Source: Gammaproteobacteria bacterium
GTDB lineage: Bacteria; Pseudomonadota; Gammaproteobacteria; Steroidobacterales; Rariloculaceae
NCBI GenBank assembly: GCA_036381015.1
Contig: DASVDR010000033.1
Span: 18,237 to 82,236 of the forward strand
Reading direction: 5' to 3'
DNA: 64,000 nt
The notes beneath the pieces are model-generated. The model did not search any database. It was not told the DNA's origin and was given only the letters and a program-made list of their open reading frames with translations. Of the stretch, positions 25,318 to 33,900 are shown in pieces. The stretch's first letter is position 1; every line of letters starts with the position of its first letter. The position numbers and the translations under genes were made by a program.

Positions 25318-26400
25318 ATGAAGATGAGAGTTGCTCTAGCAGTTCTGGTTGCCGGCAGCCTGGCCGCATCGGCCTCGGCGCAACAGCCATCACAGCCTGC
25401 CGAGGGCGCTAGGGCGGCCCGTCCCGCCGGCGCGGCGCCGCGGCGTTCGCCGCTTCCGCCGCCCGAGCCGATCGAGCACGTCAAGGACAACATCTACAAG
25501 ATATTCGGCGGCGGCGGGAACACGCTGGTCGTCGTGCAGGAAGACGGCGTCGTCCTGGTCGACACCAAGATGCCGGGCAACGGCCCGGCGATCCTCAACG
25601 AGGTCAAGAAGGTCACCGACAAGCCGATCAAGCTGATCATCAACACGCACAGTCACCCTGATCACGTCGGCAGCAATGACTATATCCGCGAGCAGTATCC
25701 GAACGTGCGCATCGTAATGCACGAAGGCGCCAAGGAAGAGCTGAGCGGGCCGCGCGGAAATCCCAACCTCCTGCCGACCGAAACCTTCACGGATCGCATG
25801 ACGATCGGCTCGGGGGCAGACCGGATAGAGCTTTATCACTTCGGCCCCGGCCACACGAACGGCGATACATTCGTGCTGTTCCCTGCCGCGCGTCTGTTGT
25901 GCATGGGCGATGTCATGGCGTGGAACATGGCGCCGTTCCTGCCCGCCGGCGGCGCCGAAGCGATCGCCGAAGAGACCGAGGCCCTCGTCGAGGCCATGAG
26001 GGGGAAGGTCGACCTGGTCGAGGAAGGCCACGGGCACATGAATACCTGGGAAGGTCTCGAGCGCCTGGCCCGCTTCAACCGGGCTCTGGTCGACGCCGCG
26101 AAGCTTCACTACGACCGCGGAGACCCGCCCGGCATGGCCGTTGCCGACTTGCAGAAGAACCCGGACTTCGCGCCGCTGCTCGATACTCACATCAAGAAGG
26201 GGCTCGAATACGGCAACACGCCGCTCGCGCGCGCGCACATGAACGTGAATGTCGCTTATGCCGAGCTCGCCGGTGAGACGATCGGTTTCGGGCTCGCCAA
26301 CGGCGCGCCGCTGCCGGCCACCGACAAGCACAAGGGCTCCGACCCCAAGGACACGGCTCGGCCGACTCCTGACATGCTCGCGGACGCAGTGGACAAGTAG
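25318..26400 (+). CDS. Secreted metallo-beta-lactamase-fold hydrolase
   Basis: The 360-aa protein has a signal peptide (VALAVLVAGSLAASASAQ) and a Pro/Ala-rich linker before the MBL domain. The metal motifs are complete: HSHPDH (111-116), GPGHTNGD (His179), an Asp at about 198 (MGDVMAW) and EEGHGH (His238). Such proteins are periplasmic hydrolases of unknown or lactone/phosphodiester-like substrate. The start at 25318 is preceded by GGAG (25307-25310); an in-frame ATG is found two codons later. It is unlinked in orientation from the PEP-CTERM gene and faces the terminator of the next TonB receptor. Contrast with the degraded MBL at 8.3 kb. Confidence 0.9.
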   Translation: MKMRVALAVLVAGSLAASASAQQPSQPAEGARAARPAGAAPRRSPLPPPEPIEHVKDNIYKIFGGGGNTLVVVQEDGVVLVDTKMPGNGPAILNEVKKVTDKPIKLIINTHSHPDHVGSNDYIREQYPNVRIVMHEGAKEELSGPRGNPNLLPTETFTDRMTIGSGADRIELYHFGPGHTNGDTFVLFPAARLLCMGDVMAWNMAPFLPAGGAEAIAEETEALVEAMRGKVDLVEEGHGHMNTWEGLERLARFNRALVDAAKLHYDRGDPPGMAVADLQKNPDFAPLLDTHIKKGLEYGNTPLARAHMNVNVAYAELAGETIGFGLANGAPLPATDKHKGSDPKDTARPTPDMLADAVDK

Positions 26401-26692
26401 GCTTGCACCAGGCCCCGAAGCTTCGGCATCGGCATCTCTCCCGCCGCCGCTCGGCGCCGCCTGCAAATGCAGCCGACGATATCGGTCGAGGCCGCTTGCC
26501 AAGATCGAGAATGCCGAGCCCGATCTCGGCTGGTTCAGCCTGATGATCCTGAAGCACGACCTCACGGGTGATCCGGTCCTCGAAACGCCGCCGTTCAAGG
26601 AGCGTCGCTACCGGATACGCGGCCGCTGAGGCGGCGCCCGCCGGCGCCGTTCATTGTCCATCGGCGTTCACGAGCGGCGAACCAGGCCGCAG
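26401..26692. other. Intergenic stretch, nothing recognised
   Basis: The region between the MBL gene and the receptor terminator holds only short or overlapping frames. A frame ending near 26629 has no recognisable motif, start or ribosome site. No tRNA, repeat or promoter was seen. Confidence 0.4.
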
Positions 26693-26726
26693 AAAAAAAA
26701 AGCGGCGGGCCACGAGGACCCGCCGC
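26693..26726 (-). terminator. Rho-independent terminator of the TonB receptor at 26754-30266
   Basis: On the minus strand GCGGCGGG (26726-26719) and CCCGCCGC (26709-26702) form an 8-base-pair GC stem with a 9-base loop, followed by nine T residues (26701-26693). It lies 27 bases after the receptor stop codon, so it terminates that gene. Confidence 0.88.
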
Positions 26727-26753
26727 GAGTTTCAGGACGAAGCGTATCCGAAG

Positions 26754-29700
26754 CTAGAATCGAACCGCCAGACCCAGGAAGTACCGTCGACCGAGCGTGT
26801 CGTAGTAGCCGGCGTCGATGGTGCCGGGATTCGACAGACTGGTGGTCGGGGGTATGCAACCGGGAGCACCGTTGCAGACCGCGCCCAGATCCGTCCCGGG
26901 GGGATAGCCCGCGTCCGCGCCTACCAGCTCGGGATCCGTGTCGAACAGGTTCGTGATCCCGCCGCGCAACGACATCGACTCCGTCAGGTTCCAGTTGAAC
27001 GACAGGTCAAAGATGCTGTAGGCGTCGGTCTCGATCTCCGAGCTCGGCGTGTAGCCCAGCAGAATCCCCTCGCCGCCGGCCGCAACACGCTGGTTGTTCT
27101 CGATGATCGCCTGCTGCGCCGCGTAGTCGGCCGTCCAGACGGGCGGCAGGTAGCGCATGCGCAGGTTCACGGTCCAGTCTCTCATCGAGTAGTTCAGCGA
27201 GCCGAACAGCCGATAGTCGTACGCGCCCCCGTCCGTGCCCGACAGGTTCGGGCCGAGAGAGCCTGCCCAATCGATTTCCGGGTCGAACGGGGCGGGCGAC
27301 TGCTTGGTGCGGTAGTAGTCCAGGATCGTCGCCTGCATGTTGAGGCCCAGCGTGCCGGCGAACAGCGGCCGGGTCCAGTTCACCGCGAGGTCCATGCCTG
27401 AGGTTTCGATCGTGGCCTGGTTGTCGAACGACAGCGACGTCGTCAGCGGAGCGCCGTTGTTCTGGTCGCGGGGCAGGAGCTGGCACGGTCGCGTGGCGGC
27501 TTGCGCAGCCGCCTCCTCCGGCGTGCTGACGATGTTCGTGCCGAAGCACAGGAAGTTCGCGTAGTCGATCGAATACAGCATGATCGCGTCTTCGATCTCC
27601 ACCTTGTACCAGTCCGCCGTCAGCGTCACGTTGCCGACGTCGGCAACGAGACCGAAGGTCCACGTGTCTGCCGTCTCCGACTTCAGATTCGGATTGCCTT
27701 CCTGCAATACCCACGCGAAGATGTCGCCGCTCTCTCCGGTCGCGTCCGATCGGTCGTAGAACTCTACGGCGCCGGTGCTGCCCGCACCGCCCATCAGCTC
27801 CTGACAGATCAGGTAGGTGCTCTGCGCGCCGGCTTCGGTCTGGCCGGGCGCGAGCCCGAGGTCCCTCGGATCAGTCTCGTCGGGTTCCTGGTTCGGATCT
27901 CCCAGGAGGCCGCGCATGCCGAACGGCGAGTTCGACCGGATCCCGCACGGATCGCCGAAGTTGCCGCCGGCGGTGAAGACCTCCTGCGAGTTCAGGAACA
28001 GCTCGCCGAGGTTCGGCGCCCGGGTCGCCCGGTTGAACCCGCCGCGGAAGCGCAGCCTGTCGTTGACCTGCCAGTTCAGCAGGCTCTTCCAGGTGTCCTC
28101 CTTGTCGGTGTGCTCATAATCGGAGGTTCGCCAGCCCAGCTCGAGCTCCAGCCGCTGGAACGCCGGCTTGTCCTGGATAACCGGCACCAGAGCCTCCAGG
28201 TAGTAGTCGTCCACCGAGGTGGATGCATCGAGGTAGCCGGTCGGATAGACGCCGACGACCTGGTCGGTGAAGGACACCGTCGACTGCAGGATGTCCGGGT
28301 TGAACACGGAGCTGTTGCGGCGCTTCTGGTAGCCCGCCGCCAGGCGCACGTCGCCCGCGGGCAGTTCTGCGACCGGCCCCTGGAAGTTCAGCTCGATGAT
28401 GTCCTGCGTGTTTTGCGTCCGCGTTTGCAGCGTCGCGTTGATCGCATCGAAGCAGTCCTGCGAGAGCGGAGCGTCGCCCGAGAAGAAGGTGTCGTAGAAG
28501 CCGGACGTGCACGTGATGTCGGCTGCGCCGAAGTTCGGCCGGATGCTGTTCTCGTTGCCGGAGATCTTGGCGCCGCGGCCGTAATCCGGCTGCTCGATCA
28601 GCGCCCGGTAACGCTCGAGGGACAGATTGCCCGCCGCGACGTTATACGTGCTCGACTCGCCTCGCCCATAATAGGCCTCGCCCGTCCAGTCCGCGCCCAG
28701 ATCGAAGTTGGCGCCCATTTCGATCTGCCAGACCTCGTTCGTATTGAAGGTGCTGCGCGGCGGGAGGCTGTCGTCCGGGTTCCAGTCCGGCTGCCAGCGC
28801 CCGGTCGGGTCGATACGGCTGTTCAGCAGAATGGCCAGCTCCACCGGAACCGGGTGCTGGGCGCCCGGTTCACCCGTCGCGATGAAGTCCGGGTTCGCAA
28901 ACGCGTCCGGATTGTCGCGCACGGCCGTGACGACGTCCGGGTCGGTGTAATCCAGGCTCGGATCGACGGGGCTGTCCGTCGTCGGGTTGTAGGGAATCGT
29001 CCCCTCCCAGCCCGCGATCACGCTCGTGCCGAACAGCACCGTCTGCGTCTTGCTTTGAGCGAACGTCGAGCGCGCGAACAGGGAAACGCGGTCGTTGAGG
29101 TCGTACGTACCCGAGGCGAAGAACGATTGCCGCTCCTGCGGCGCGCTGGCGAACGCTCGCATGTTGTTCCACTTCAGGCCTTCGTACGTGTCGCCGGGGT
29201 CGAGGAAAGTGGAGCCGTCGAGGGCGATCGTTCTGACGTATTCCCGACCGTCCACGGGACCGCGGTACCGGGACAGACCGCCGGCGCCCGTGTTGGCGAA
29301 GATCGTGCCGTCCGGGTTGAAGGCGAATTGGGTCTGGAAGTTGCCGTAGCCAAACGGCAGAAAGATGGGTCTGCCTTCGGACGTGTCCGAGAAGAGCGCA
29401 TTCACGGTGCCGAAATCGGGACAGTTCGCGATGGTCGGCCCGTCCGGGTCGGCCGGGTTCTCGATCCGAGTGTTGCAGTTGTAGCCGTTGATGCCCTGCA
29501 GGAACAGGAAGCTCCCCGGTGAGCGCGGATTGCTCCGATACTCGACGTAGGGATCGTGATTGATCTCGTAGGCCGCGTCGCGGTTGTAGCTCTCCACGCC
29601 GAGCGCGATGTTGCCGCGGCCGTCGTCGAAGTTGCTGCCGAACACGGCCGAGATGCGCGACTCGTCTCCATCACCGGCCGACGTTGCGCCGTACTGCATG

Positions 29701-30266
29701 TCGACCTCGAAGCCCTCGAAGTCGTCGCGCAGAATGAAGTTCGTGACGCCGCCGATGGCATCCGCGCCGTACACGGCCGACGCGCCGCCCGTGATCGTCT
29801 CGACGCGCTCGATCAGCGCGGAAGGGATGCTGTTGATGTCCGTCCACATCAGCGCGTTGATCGGCACCTGACGCTTGCCGTTCACGAGCGTCAGGCTCCG
29901 GTTCGGGCCGAAGCCGCGCAGCGAGATCGTTGCCACGCCGACGGAGTTGATCGGCGTGATCTGCACGTCTTGCTCGGTCGTGACGGGCGAAGCGGCGGGG
30001 TTGTACTGCGGCATCTGGTTCAGATAGGACTCGATGTTGAGGCCCGTCTGCGTTTCGAAGTCGTCGTTGTCGACGGTGACGATCGGACTGTTGGACTGAA
30101 AGTCCTGGCGCACGATGCGCGAGCCGGTCACGACGATCTCCTCGAGCGATTGGGGCTCTTGCCCATACGCGCTCGAGGAAACCGCAGTCACTGCCATCGA
30201 CGTGATCGCCGTCGCAACGGATACGGACAGCAAGGATCGCTGTAGCTGCTCTGGTCTTTCGGACAT
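26754..30266 (-). CDS. Large TonB-dependent receptor (1170 aa)
   Basis: The start ATG at 30264-30266 is preceded by a 7-G run as ribosome site (minus strand), and a signal peptide ends at SSAYGQ. The plug is of the VTGSRIVRQDFQSNSPIVTV type with LVNGKRQVPINA and ERVETITGGASAVYGADAIGGVTNFILRDDFEG, followed by a long barrel ending in FLGLAVRF with a terminal Phe. It belongs with the receptors at 1-2790 and 50510-53287 by plug type. No operon partner is present: a terminator follows and the next gene upstream is on the same strand 398 bases away. Two dyads sit in the 5' region (30279-30295 and 30332-30351). The substrate is unknown. Confidence 0.93.
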   Translation of the reverse strand: MSERPEQLQRSLLSVSVATAITSMAVTAVSSSAYGQEPQSLEEIVVTGSRIVRQDFQSNSPIVTVDNDDFETQTGLNIESYLNQMPQYNPAASPVTTEQDVQITPINSVGVATISLRGFGPNRSLTLVNGKRQVPINALMWTDINSIPSALIERVETITGGASAVYGADAIGGVTNFILRDDFEGFEVDMQYGATSAGDGDESRISAVFGSNFDDGRGNIALGVESYNRDAAYEINHDPYVEYRSNPRSPGSFLFLQGINGYNCNTRIENPADPDGPTIANCPDFGTVNALFSDTSEGRPIFLPFGYGNFQTQFAFNPDGTIFANTGAGGLSRYRGPVDGREYVRTIALDGSTFLDPGDTYEGLKWNNMRAFASAPQERQSFFASGTYDLNDRVSLFARSTFAQSKTQTVLFGTSVIAGWEGTIPYNPTTDSPVDPSLDYTDPDVVTAVRDNPDAFANPDFIATGEPGAQHPVPVELAILLNSRIDPTGRWQPDWNPDDSLPPRSTFNTNEVWQIEMGANFDLGADWTGEAYYGRGESSTYNVAAGNLSLERYRALIEQPDYGRGAKISGNENSIRPNFGAADITCTSGFYDTFFSGDAPLSQDCFDAINATLQTRTQNTQDIIELNFQGPVAELPAGDVRLAAGYQKRRNSSVFNPDILQSTVSFTDQVVGVYPTGYLDASTSVDDYYLEALVPVIQDKPAFQRLELELGWRTSDYEHTDKEDTWKSLLNWQVNDRLRFRGGFNRATRAPNLGELFLNSQEVFTAGGNFGDPCGIRSNSPFGMRGLLGDPNQEPDETDPRDLGLAPGQTEAGAQSTYLICQELMGGAGSTGAVEFYDRSDATGESGDIFAWVLQEGNPNLKSETADTWTFGLVADVGNVTLTADWYKVEIEDAIMLYSIDYANFLCFGTNIVSTPEEAAAQAATRPCQLLPRDQNNGAPLTTSLSFDNQATIETSGMDLAVNWTRPLFAGTLGLNMQATILDYYRTKQSPAPFDPEIDWAGSLGPNLSGTDGGAYDYRLFGSLNYSMRDWTVNLRMRYLPPVWTADYAAQQAIIENNQRVAAGGEGILLGYTPSSEIETDAYSIFDLSFNWNLTESMSLRGGITNLFDTDPELVGADAGYPPGTDLGAVCNGAPGCIPPTTSLSNPGTIDAGYYDTLGRRYFLGLAVRF

Positions 30267-30278
30267 AAAGAACCCCCC

Positions 30279-30295
30279 CGGTACGCAAGGTACCG
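30279..30295 (-). promoter_or_regulatory. Hairpin in the 5' leader of the TonB receptor
   Basis: CGGTAC (30279-30284), GCAAG loop and GTACCG (30290-30295) form a perfect 6-base-pair stem directly adjoining the G-run that serves as ribosome site. It could mask that site in the mRNA, so translation may be structure-controlled. Confidence 0.45.
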
Positions 30296-30331
30296 TGTTC
30301 TTGACGGGATGTTTCCATTCATCGCCGGCAT

Positions 30332-30351
30332 TTGTTGCTCTGGGGCAACAA
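30332..30351. promoter_or_regulatory. Dyad TTGTTGC-N6-GCAACAA upstream of the TonB receptor
   Basis: A perfect 7-base inverted repeat with a 6-base spacer lies about 65 bases upstream of the start codon, between the two genes on the minus strand. It is a candidate operator for a dimeric regulator. No LacI or other named consensus was claimed. Its neighbour gene, the PD40 protein, ends at 30665. Confidence 0.45.
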
Positions 30352-30664
30352 TGGCCGACGCCCCGACCGGCGAGTGTTACAACAATCGGACGCGAATTCA
30401 ATCAGGGCGTCGCATTATTGTGACACCCGGACGGTCTCGGAGTGAGATGGGGTTTTCCGAAGCGGAAGGTGGAGCGACGACGGGGCGGCGCGGCTGATCA
30501 GTCGCGCCGAAAGCGGCGCCTCGTCGATCTAGGTATCGAAGCGGTCGGCGTGAGCGTGATCGGCTCGGTCACGACGCGCGAACGCGAAAGTCAAGCCAGT
30601 TTCCTTCGACATAACCGCGATCATCGGCTCGGACGGGACGCGCCCGTCCGGGCCGGCCGCGCCT

Positions 30665-31657
30665 TCACTCGCGCTTGCGTTCGCTCACGTAGATGTCGCT
30701 GGTTCCGCCGACCGGGACTCGGCCGAAATAGAGACGCTTGCCGTCGTGCGACAGCGTTGCGCGTTGCTCGGTGCCGTCCGTGTTGACGACGCCCAGATTG
30801 ACCGGCGGTGTCCACGGTCCCGGCAGGAACCACGCGAACGACATGTAGACGTCCTGGCCGCCCTTCGGCGCCGGACCCAACGGCGAGCGCGTGCGGTTCG
30901 AGCTGAACACCATCTCGTAGCCGCCTTCCGGCCGCTCCCGCACGTTCGGCATCAGGTCGTCGAAGTCCGGCGTGCTGAGCGCCGCGATGGGCTTGCCCGG
31001 CCCGAACGTACCGTTGCTGCGCATGACGCTCACGTGTATGTCCTGATTCACGCCGATGGAGCCGTTCGCGGCGTTGCCGTTCGTCGAGTAGAACAGGAAG
31101 GTGCCGTACGGCGTCTCGACGAGCGACGGGCTGCGCTCGCCGCCGGCCGTGTTCGGGCCGTCGGGAGCGCATGCCAGATGGACGGGCTCGCTCCAGCCGC
31201 CGGCCGGGCTTTGCCGCGAGAGGTAGATGTCGCCGCCGGCGGCCTGTTCGCCCGGGCAAGCACCGGGCCGGGTCGACACGAACAGCAACGAGCGTCCGCG
31301 CACGGGCGTCGGGCAGAAGTCGCCGGCAGGCGAGTTGACGGGTGCTTCGAGCTTGCGCGGCTCGGACCACGGATCGCCGACGCGCGTTCGGTCCGCCGCC
31401 CAGATGTCGTTCGGATCCTCCCGGCTCGACGCGAACACGAGGCTCAGGCCGTCGGCAGTCTCGATCGGGCACCCGTCGCTCACGCCCGGCTTGCTGACGC
31501 CGTTCTCGCCCGGTCCCACGAGCTCGGCCTCTCCCCAATTCGGTGCGAACGGCCAGCCGTGCAGCTTGAAGAGCCAGCCGTGCGCGCCGGCGGGGATCGC
31601 GCTCCCCGCCCACACGGCCAGCACGGCCGCCCCGCCCGAGATCGTCTTACGCCACAT
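30665..31657 (-). CDS. Exported PD40/WD40-like beta-propeller protein
   Basis: The 330-aa protein starts at ATG 31657 after GGAGG. A signal peptide (about 5-25, ending AGA) precedes a beta-propeller of PD40/TolB-like repeats, with motifs SLVFASSREDPNDIWAADR, SLLFVSTRPGACPG, GGDIYLSRQSPAGG, YEMVFSSNRTRSPLG, GGQDVYMSF, and KRLYFGRVPVGGTSDIYVS. The repeated D-I-Y/W and aromatic-S-N/TR motifs are typical. It is probably a periplasmic sensor, binding or scaffold protein with no enzyme motif. It is divergent from a winged-helix/TPR regulator with a 122-base gap that contains an imperfect dyad (31718-31732). Confidence 0.85.
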   Translation of the reverse strand: MWRKTISGGAAVLAVWAGSAIPAGAHGWLFKLHGWPFAPNWGEAELVGPGENGVSKPGVSDGCPIETADGLSLVFASSREDPNDIWAADRTRVGDPWSEPRKLEAPVNSPAGDFCPTPVRGRSLLFVSTRPGACPGEQAAGGDIYLSRQSPAGGWSEPVHLACAPDGPNTAGGERSPSLVETPYGTFLFYSTNGNAANGSIGVNQDIHVSVMRSNGTFGPGKPIAALSTPDFDDLMPNVRERPEGGYEMVFSSNRTRSPLGPAPKGGQDVYMSFAWFLPGPWTPPVNLGVVNTDGTEQRATLSHDGKRLYFGRVPVGGTSDIYVSERKRE

Positions 31658-31717
31658 TGTTGTTCCTCCTTCGATTTGGGTGGCTCGGCTGATTGAGCCG
31701 CAGGGCGCCCGGAAAGA

Positions 31718-31732
31718 CATGGCCAAACCATG
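31718..31732. promoter_or_regulatory. Dyad CATGG-N5-CCATG in the divergent regulator/PD40 gap
   Basis: A 5-base inverted repeat with spacer CCAAA, in a 122-base gap between divergent genes and followed by two GTGGAG repeats. It is a candidate site for the adjacent winged-helix regulator. It is weak on length alone. Confidence 0.35.
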
Positions 31733-31779
31733 GAGATTTCGTGGAGAATCGTGGAGGCGGGCAAAAACCGAGGCGTTCG

Positions 31780-33369
31780 ATGCTGTATCGGTTCGGTGAT
31801 TGCGAGCTCGACATCGAGCGCTTCGAGCTTCGCCGTGCCGGTCGGCGCGAGCCGCTCGAGCCGCGAGTGCTCGAGCTGCTCGCTTACCTCGTCGCGAATC
31901 GCGACCGCGTCGTCACGCGCCGCGAGCTGAATGAGCACGTGTGGCACGGCCGGGTCGTCACCGACGCCGCGTTGAACAGCTGCATCAAGGCCGCGCGCGC
32001 CCACATCGGCGACGACGGCAAGACCCAGATCCGGATACGTACCGTGCACCGCAAGGGCTACCGGTTCGTCGGCGATGTGGTGGAACGGAACGGCAGCCCC
32101 GCGCCCGCGGCGCGCGGCGATGTCGAGCCGATCGTGGCCGCGGGCGACCGCCTGGACGGACTCGAGCTCACGCTGCCGAGCCAGCCGTCGGTGGCCGTGT
32201 TGCCGTTTCGGCTCGCGGGCGACGAGCACGCGCATGGCGTGCTCGCGGACGGTCTCACGCACGAGGTGATCACGCGGATCGCGCGCGCACGGTGGCTCTT
32301 CGTGATATCGCGCGGTTCCGCGTTCAAGTTCCGCGCGGGCCCGTACGACGCACGCGACGTCGGCCGCGCGCTGGGCGTCCGTTACGTCGTGCAAGGCGAG
32401 GTTCGCGCGGTGGGGGACGAGATCAGCGTTCGCGCGATGCTCGCCGACGCGGTCAGCGGACAGGAACGCTGGGCCGAGCATCTGCGCCGGCCGCTGCGCG
32501 ACGTTCTCACGGTTCAAGAGGAGATGGCCGAGCTGATCGTCGGCTCGGTGGAATCGGAGGTCGAGCACGCCGAGCGGCAGCGGGCGGCCGTGATCGCGCC
32601 GGCGAACCTCGACTCGTGGAGCGCCTACTATCGCGGCTGCTGGCACATGTATCGGTTTACCGCGGCGGACTACGAGCTCGCGGAACAGTGCTTCCGCCGC
32701 TCGATCGAGCTCGACCCGCGCTCGCCGCGCGCCTACGCCGGCTTGTCGTTCATTCATTGGCAGCGCGCGTTTCTCGAGCTCGCGCCGGACCGCGCCGCCG
32801 AGGAGCGCCGCGCGATCGGCTTCGCCGAGGAAGCGTTGATGCTCGACCCGCGCGATCCGCTCGGTCACTGGGCGCTCGGCCGCGCGTATCTCTTGAGCCA
32901 GGATCTCGGCGAGGCGGTCGACGAGCTCGAGACCGCCGTAGAGCTCAACCCGAGCTCCGCCGTCGGCCAGTACTCGCTCGCGTTCGCATTGATGCAAACG
33001 GGCGACTCTCGGCGCAGCAACGAGGTCGTCGACAAGGCGCGGCGTCTGAGCCCCTACGACATGATGACGTTTGCGATGTACGCCGTGCGCGCGCAGAACC
33101 TCGCCGTGCTCGGGCGGTATGCGGACGCCGCCGCGTTCGCGACGCGTGCGGCGCGGCAGCCGAACGCGCACTACCAAGTGCTCGCGATCGCCGCGTACTG
33201 CAACATGCTGGCCGAGAACATCGAGGCGGCGCGGACGTTTTACAGGGAGCTGCGCACCGTCCGTCCCGCGTACGCGAGCGCGGACTTCTTCCGGGCGTTT
33301 CGGCATCAGCCGCGGGACAATGCCGCGTTGATCGAGCGGGCGTTCCGGCAGCTCGAGCGGCTGCGCTGA
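31780..33369 (+). CDS. Soluble winged-helix regulator with TolB-like and TPR regions
   Basis: The 529-aa protein has an OmpR/PhoB-type winged-helix DNA-binding domain at 1-100 (RFGDCELDIERFELRR, LELLAYLVANRDRVVTRRELNEHVW, VHRKGYRFVGDV). A TolB/adenylate-cyclase-like middle follows (VAVLPFRLAGDEHAHGVLADGLTHEVI, YVVQGEVRAVGDEISVRA, about 150-270). A TPR array closes the protein (about 280-510, with LDPRSPRAYAGLSFIHWQRA and ALMLDPRDPLGHWALGRAYL). No transmembrane helix is visible, unlike CadC. It is divergent from a secreted beta-propeller protein gene that it may control. The start at 31780 gives the expected N-terminus; the frame runs longer, from 31693, but without a ribosome site. Confidence 0.82.
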   Translation: MLYRFGDCELDIERFELRRAGRREPLEPRVLELLAYLVANRDRVVTRRELNEHVWHGRVVTDAALNSCIKAARAHIGDDGKTQIRIRTVHRKGYRFVGDVVERNGSPAPAARGDVEPIVAAGDRLDGLELTLPSQPSVAVLPFRLAGDEHAHGVLADGLTHEVITRIARARWLFVISRGSAFKFRAGPYDARDVGRALGVRYVVQGEVRAVGDEISVRAMLADAVSGQERWAEHLRRPLRDVLTVQEEMAELIVGSVESEVEHAERQRAAVIAPANLDSWSAYYRGCWHMYRFTAADYELAEQCFRRSIELDPRSPRAYAGLSFIHWQRAFLELAPDRAAEERRAIGFAEEALMLDPRDPLGHWALGRAYLLSQDLGEAVDELETAVELNPSSAVGQYSLAFALMQTGDSRRSNEVVDKARRLSPYDMMTFAMYAVRAQNLAVLGRYADAAAFATRAARQPNAHYQVLAIAAYCNMLAENIEAARTFYRELRTVRPAYASADFFRAFRHQPRDNAALIERAFRQLERLR

Positions 33370-33469
33370 AGGCGCGCGACACCGCCGTCGAAAGCTCTTG
33401 CCGAAAGGGGGGCTTTCCCTATAGCCGTCCCCCACCGATGAGTTCTACCTTTCTCGAGGAAGCCCGAGG

Positions 33470-33784
33470 ATGCCGGCCGGGACAGACCGCGCCCAGCGCG
33501 TTCGGCGGTCAAGACCGGCGGGCGGAAACGGCTCGCCATTCGAGGGTTGCGGGCCATGCTGCGTCGCTTCGCATTCGATCTACTCCATCTCCGAGGGCGA
33601 CGCAACGCCCGTCTCGGCGGGAGCCGTTTGGCTCGACGAGGAAGTGGAGACGCGAGAGGAAGGCATCGAGCGCCTCCAAGACTTGATCGTCGCGAACGTC
33701 GACGCCGCGAGGCCGGCGATCCGGAGGCTGCTCGGCCTGCCGCCGTTGGAGCGAGCGCCGTTGCCGGAAGGCGCGGAAAGATGA
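33470..33784 (+). CDS. Small hypothetical protein (104 aa)
   Basis: An ATG-started frame with a Cys-rich middle (GCGPCCVASHS) and an acidic, helix-like C-terminus (LDEEVETREEGIERLQDLIVANVDAARPAIRRLL). Upstream lies CCCGAGG, which is weak as a ribosome site. No family was recognised. It fills the 530 bases between the regulator and the GH3 gene. It may be real or a chance frame. Confidence 0.3.
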   Translation: MPAGTDRAQRVRRSRPAGGNGSPFEGCGPCCVASHSIYSISEGDATPVSAGAVWLDEEVETREEGIERLQDLIVANVDAARPAIRRLLGLPPLERAPLPEGAER

Positions 33785-33900
33785 AGACCCTGGGCGCGCG
33801 CGCCATCAAAGGTGAAGAGCGCGTTCCTCTCCAGGGCGACCGCCGGCTAACCGACTTGATGTGTCGGTCATCGACTCTTCCGATTCGAAGGAGATGAAGC

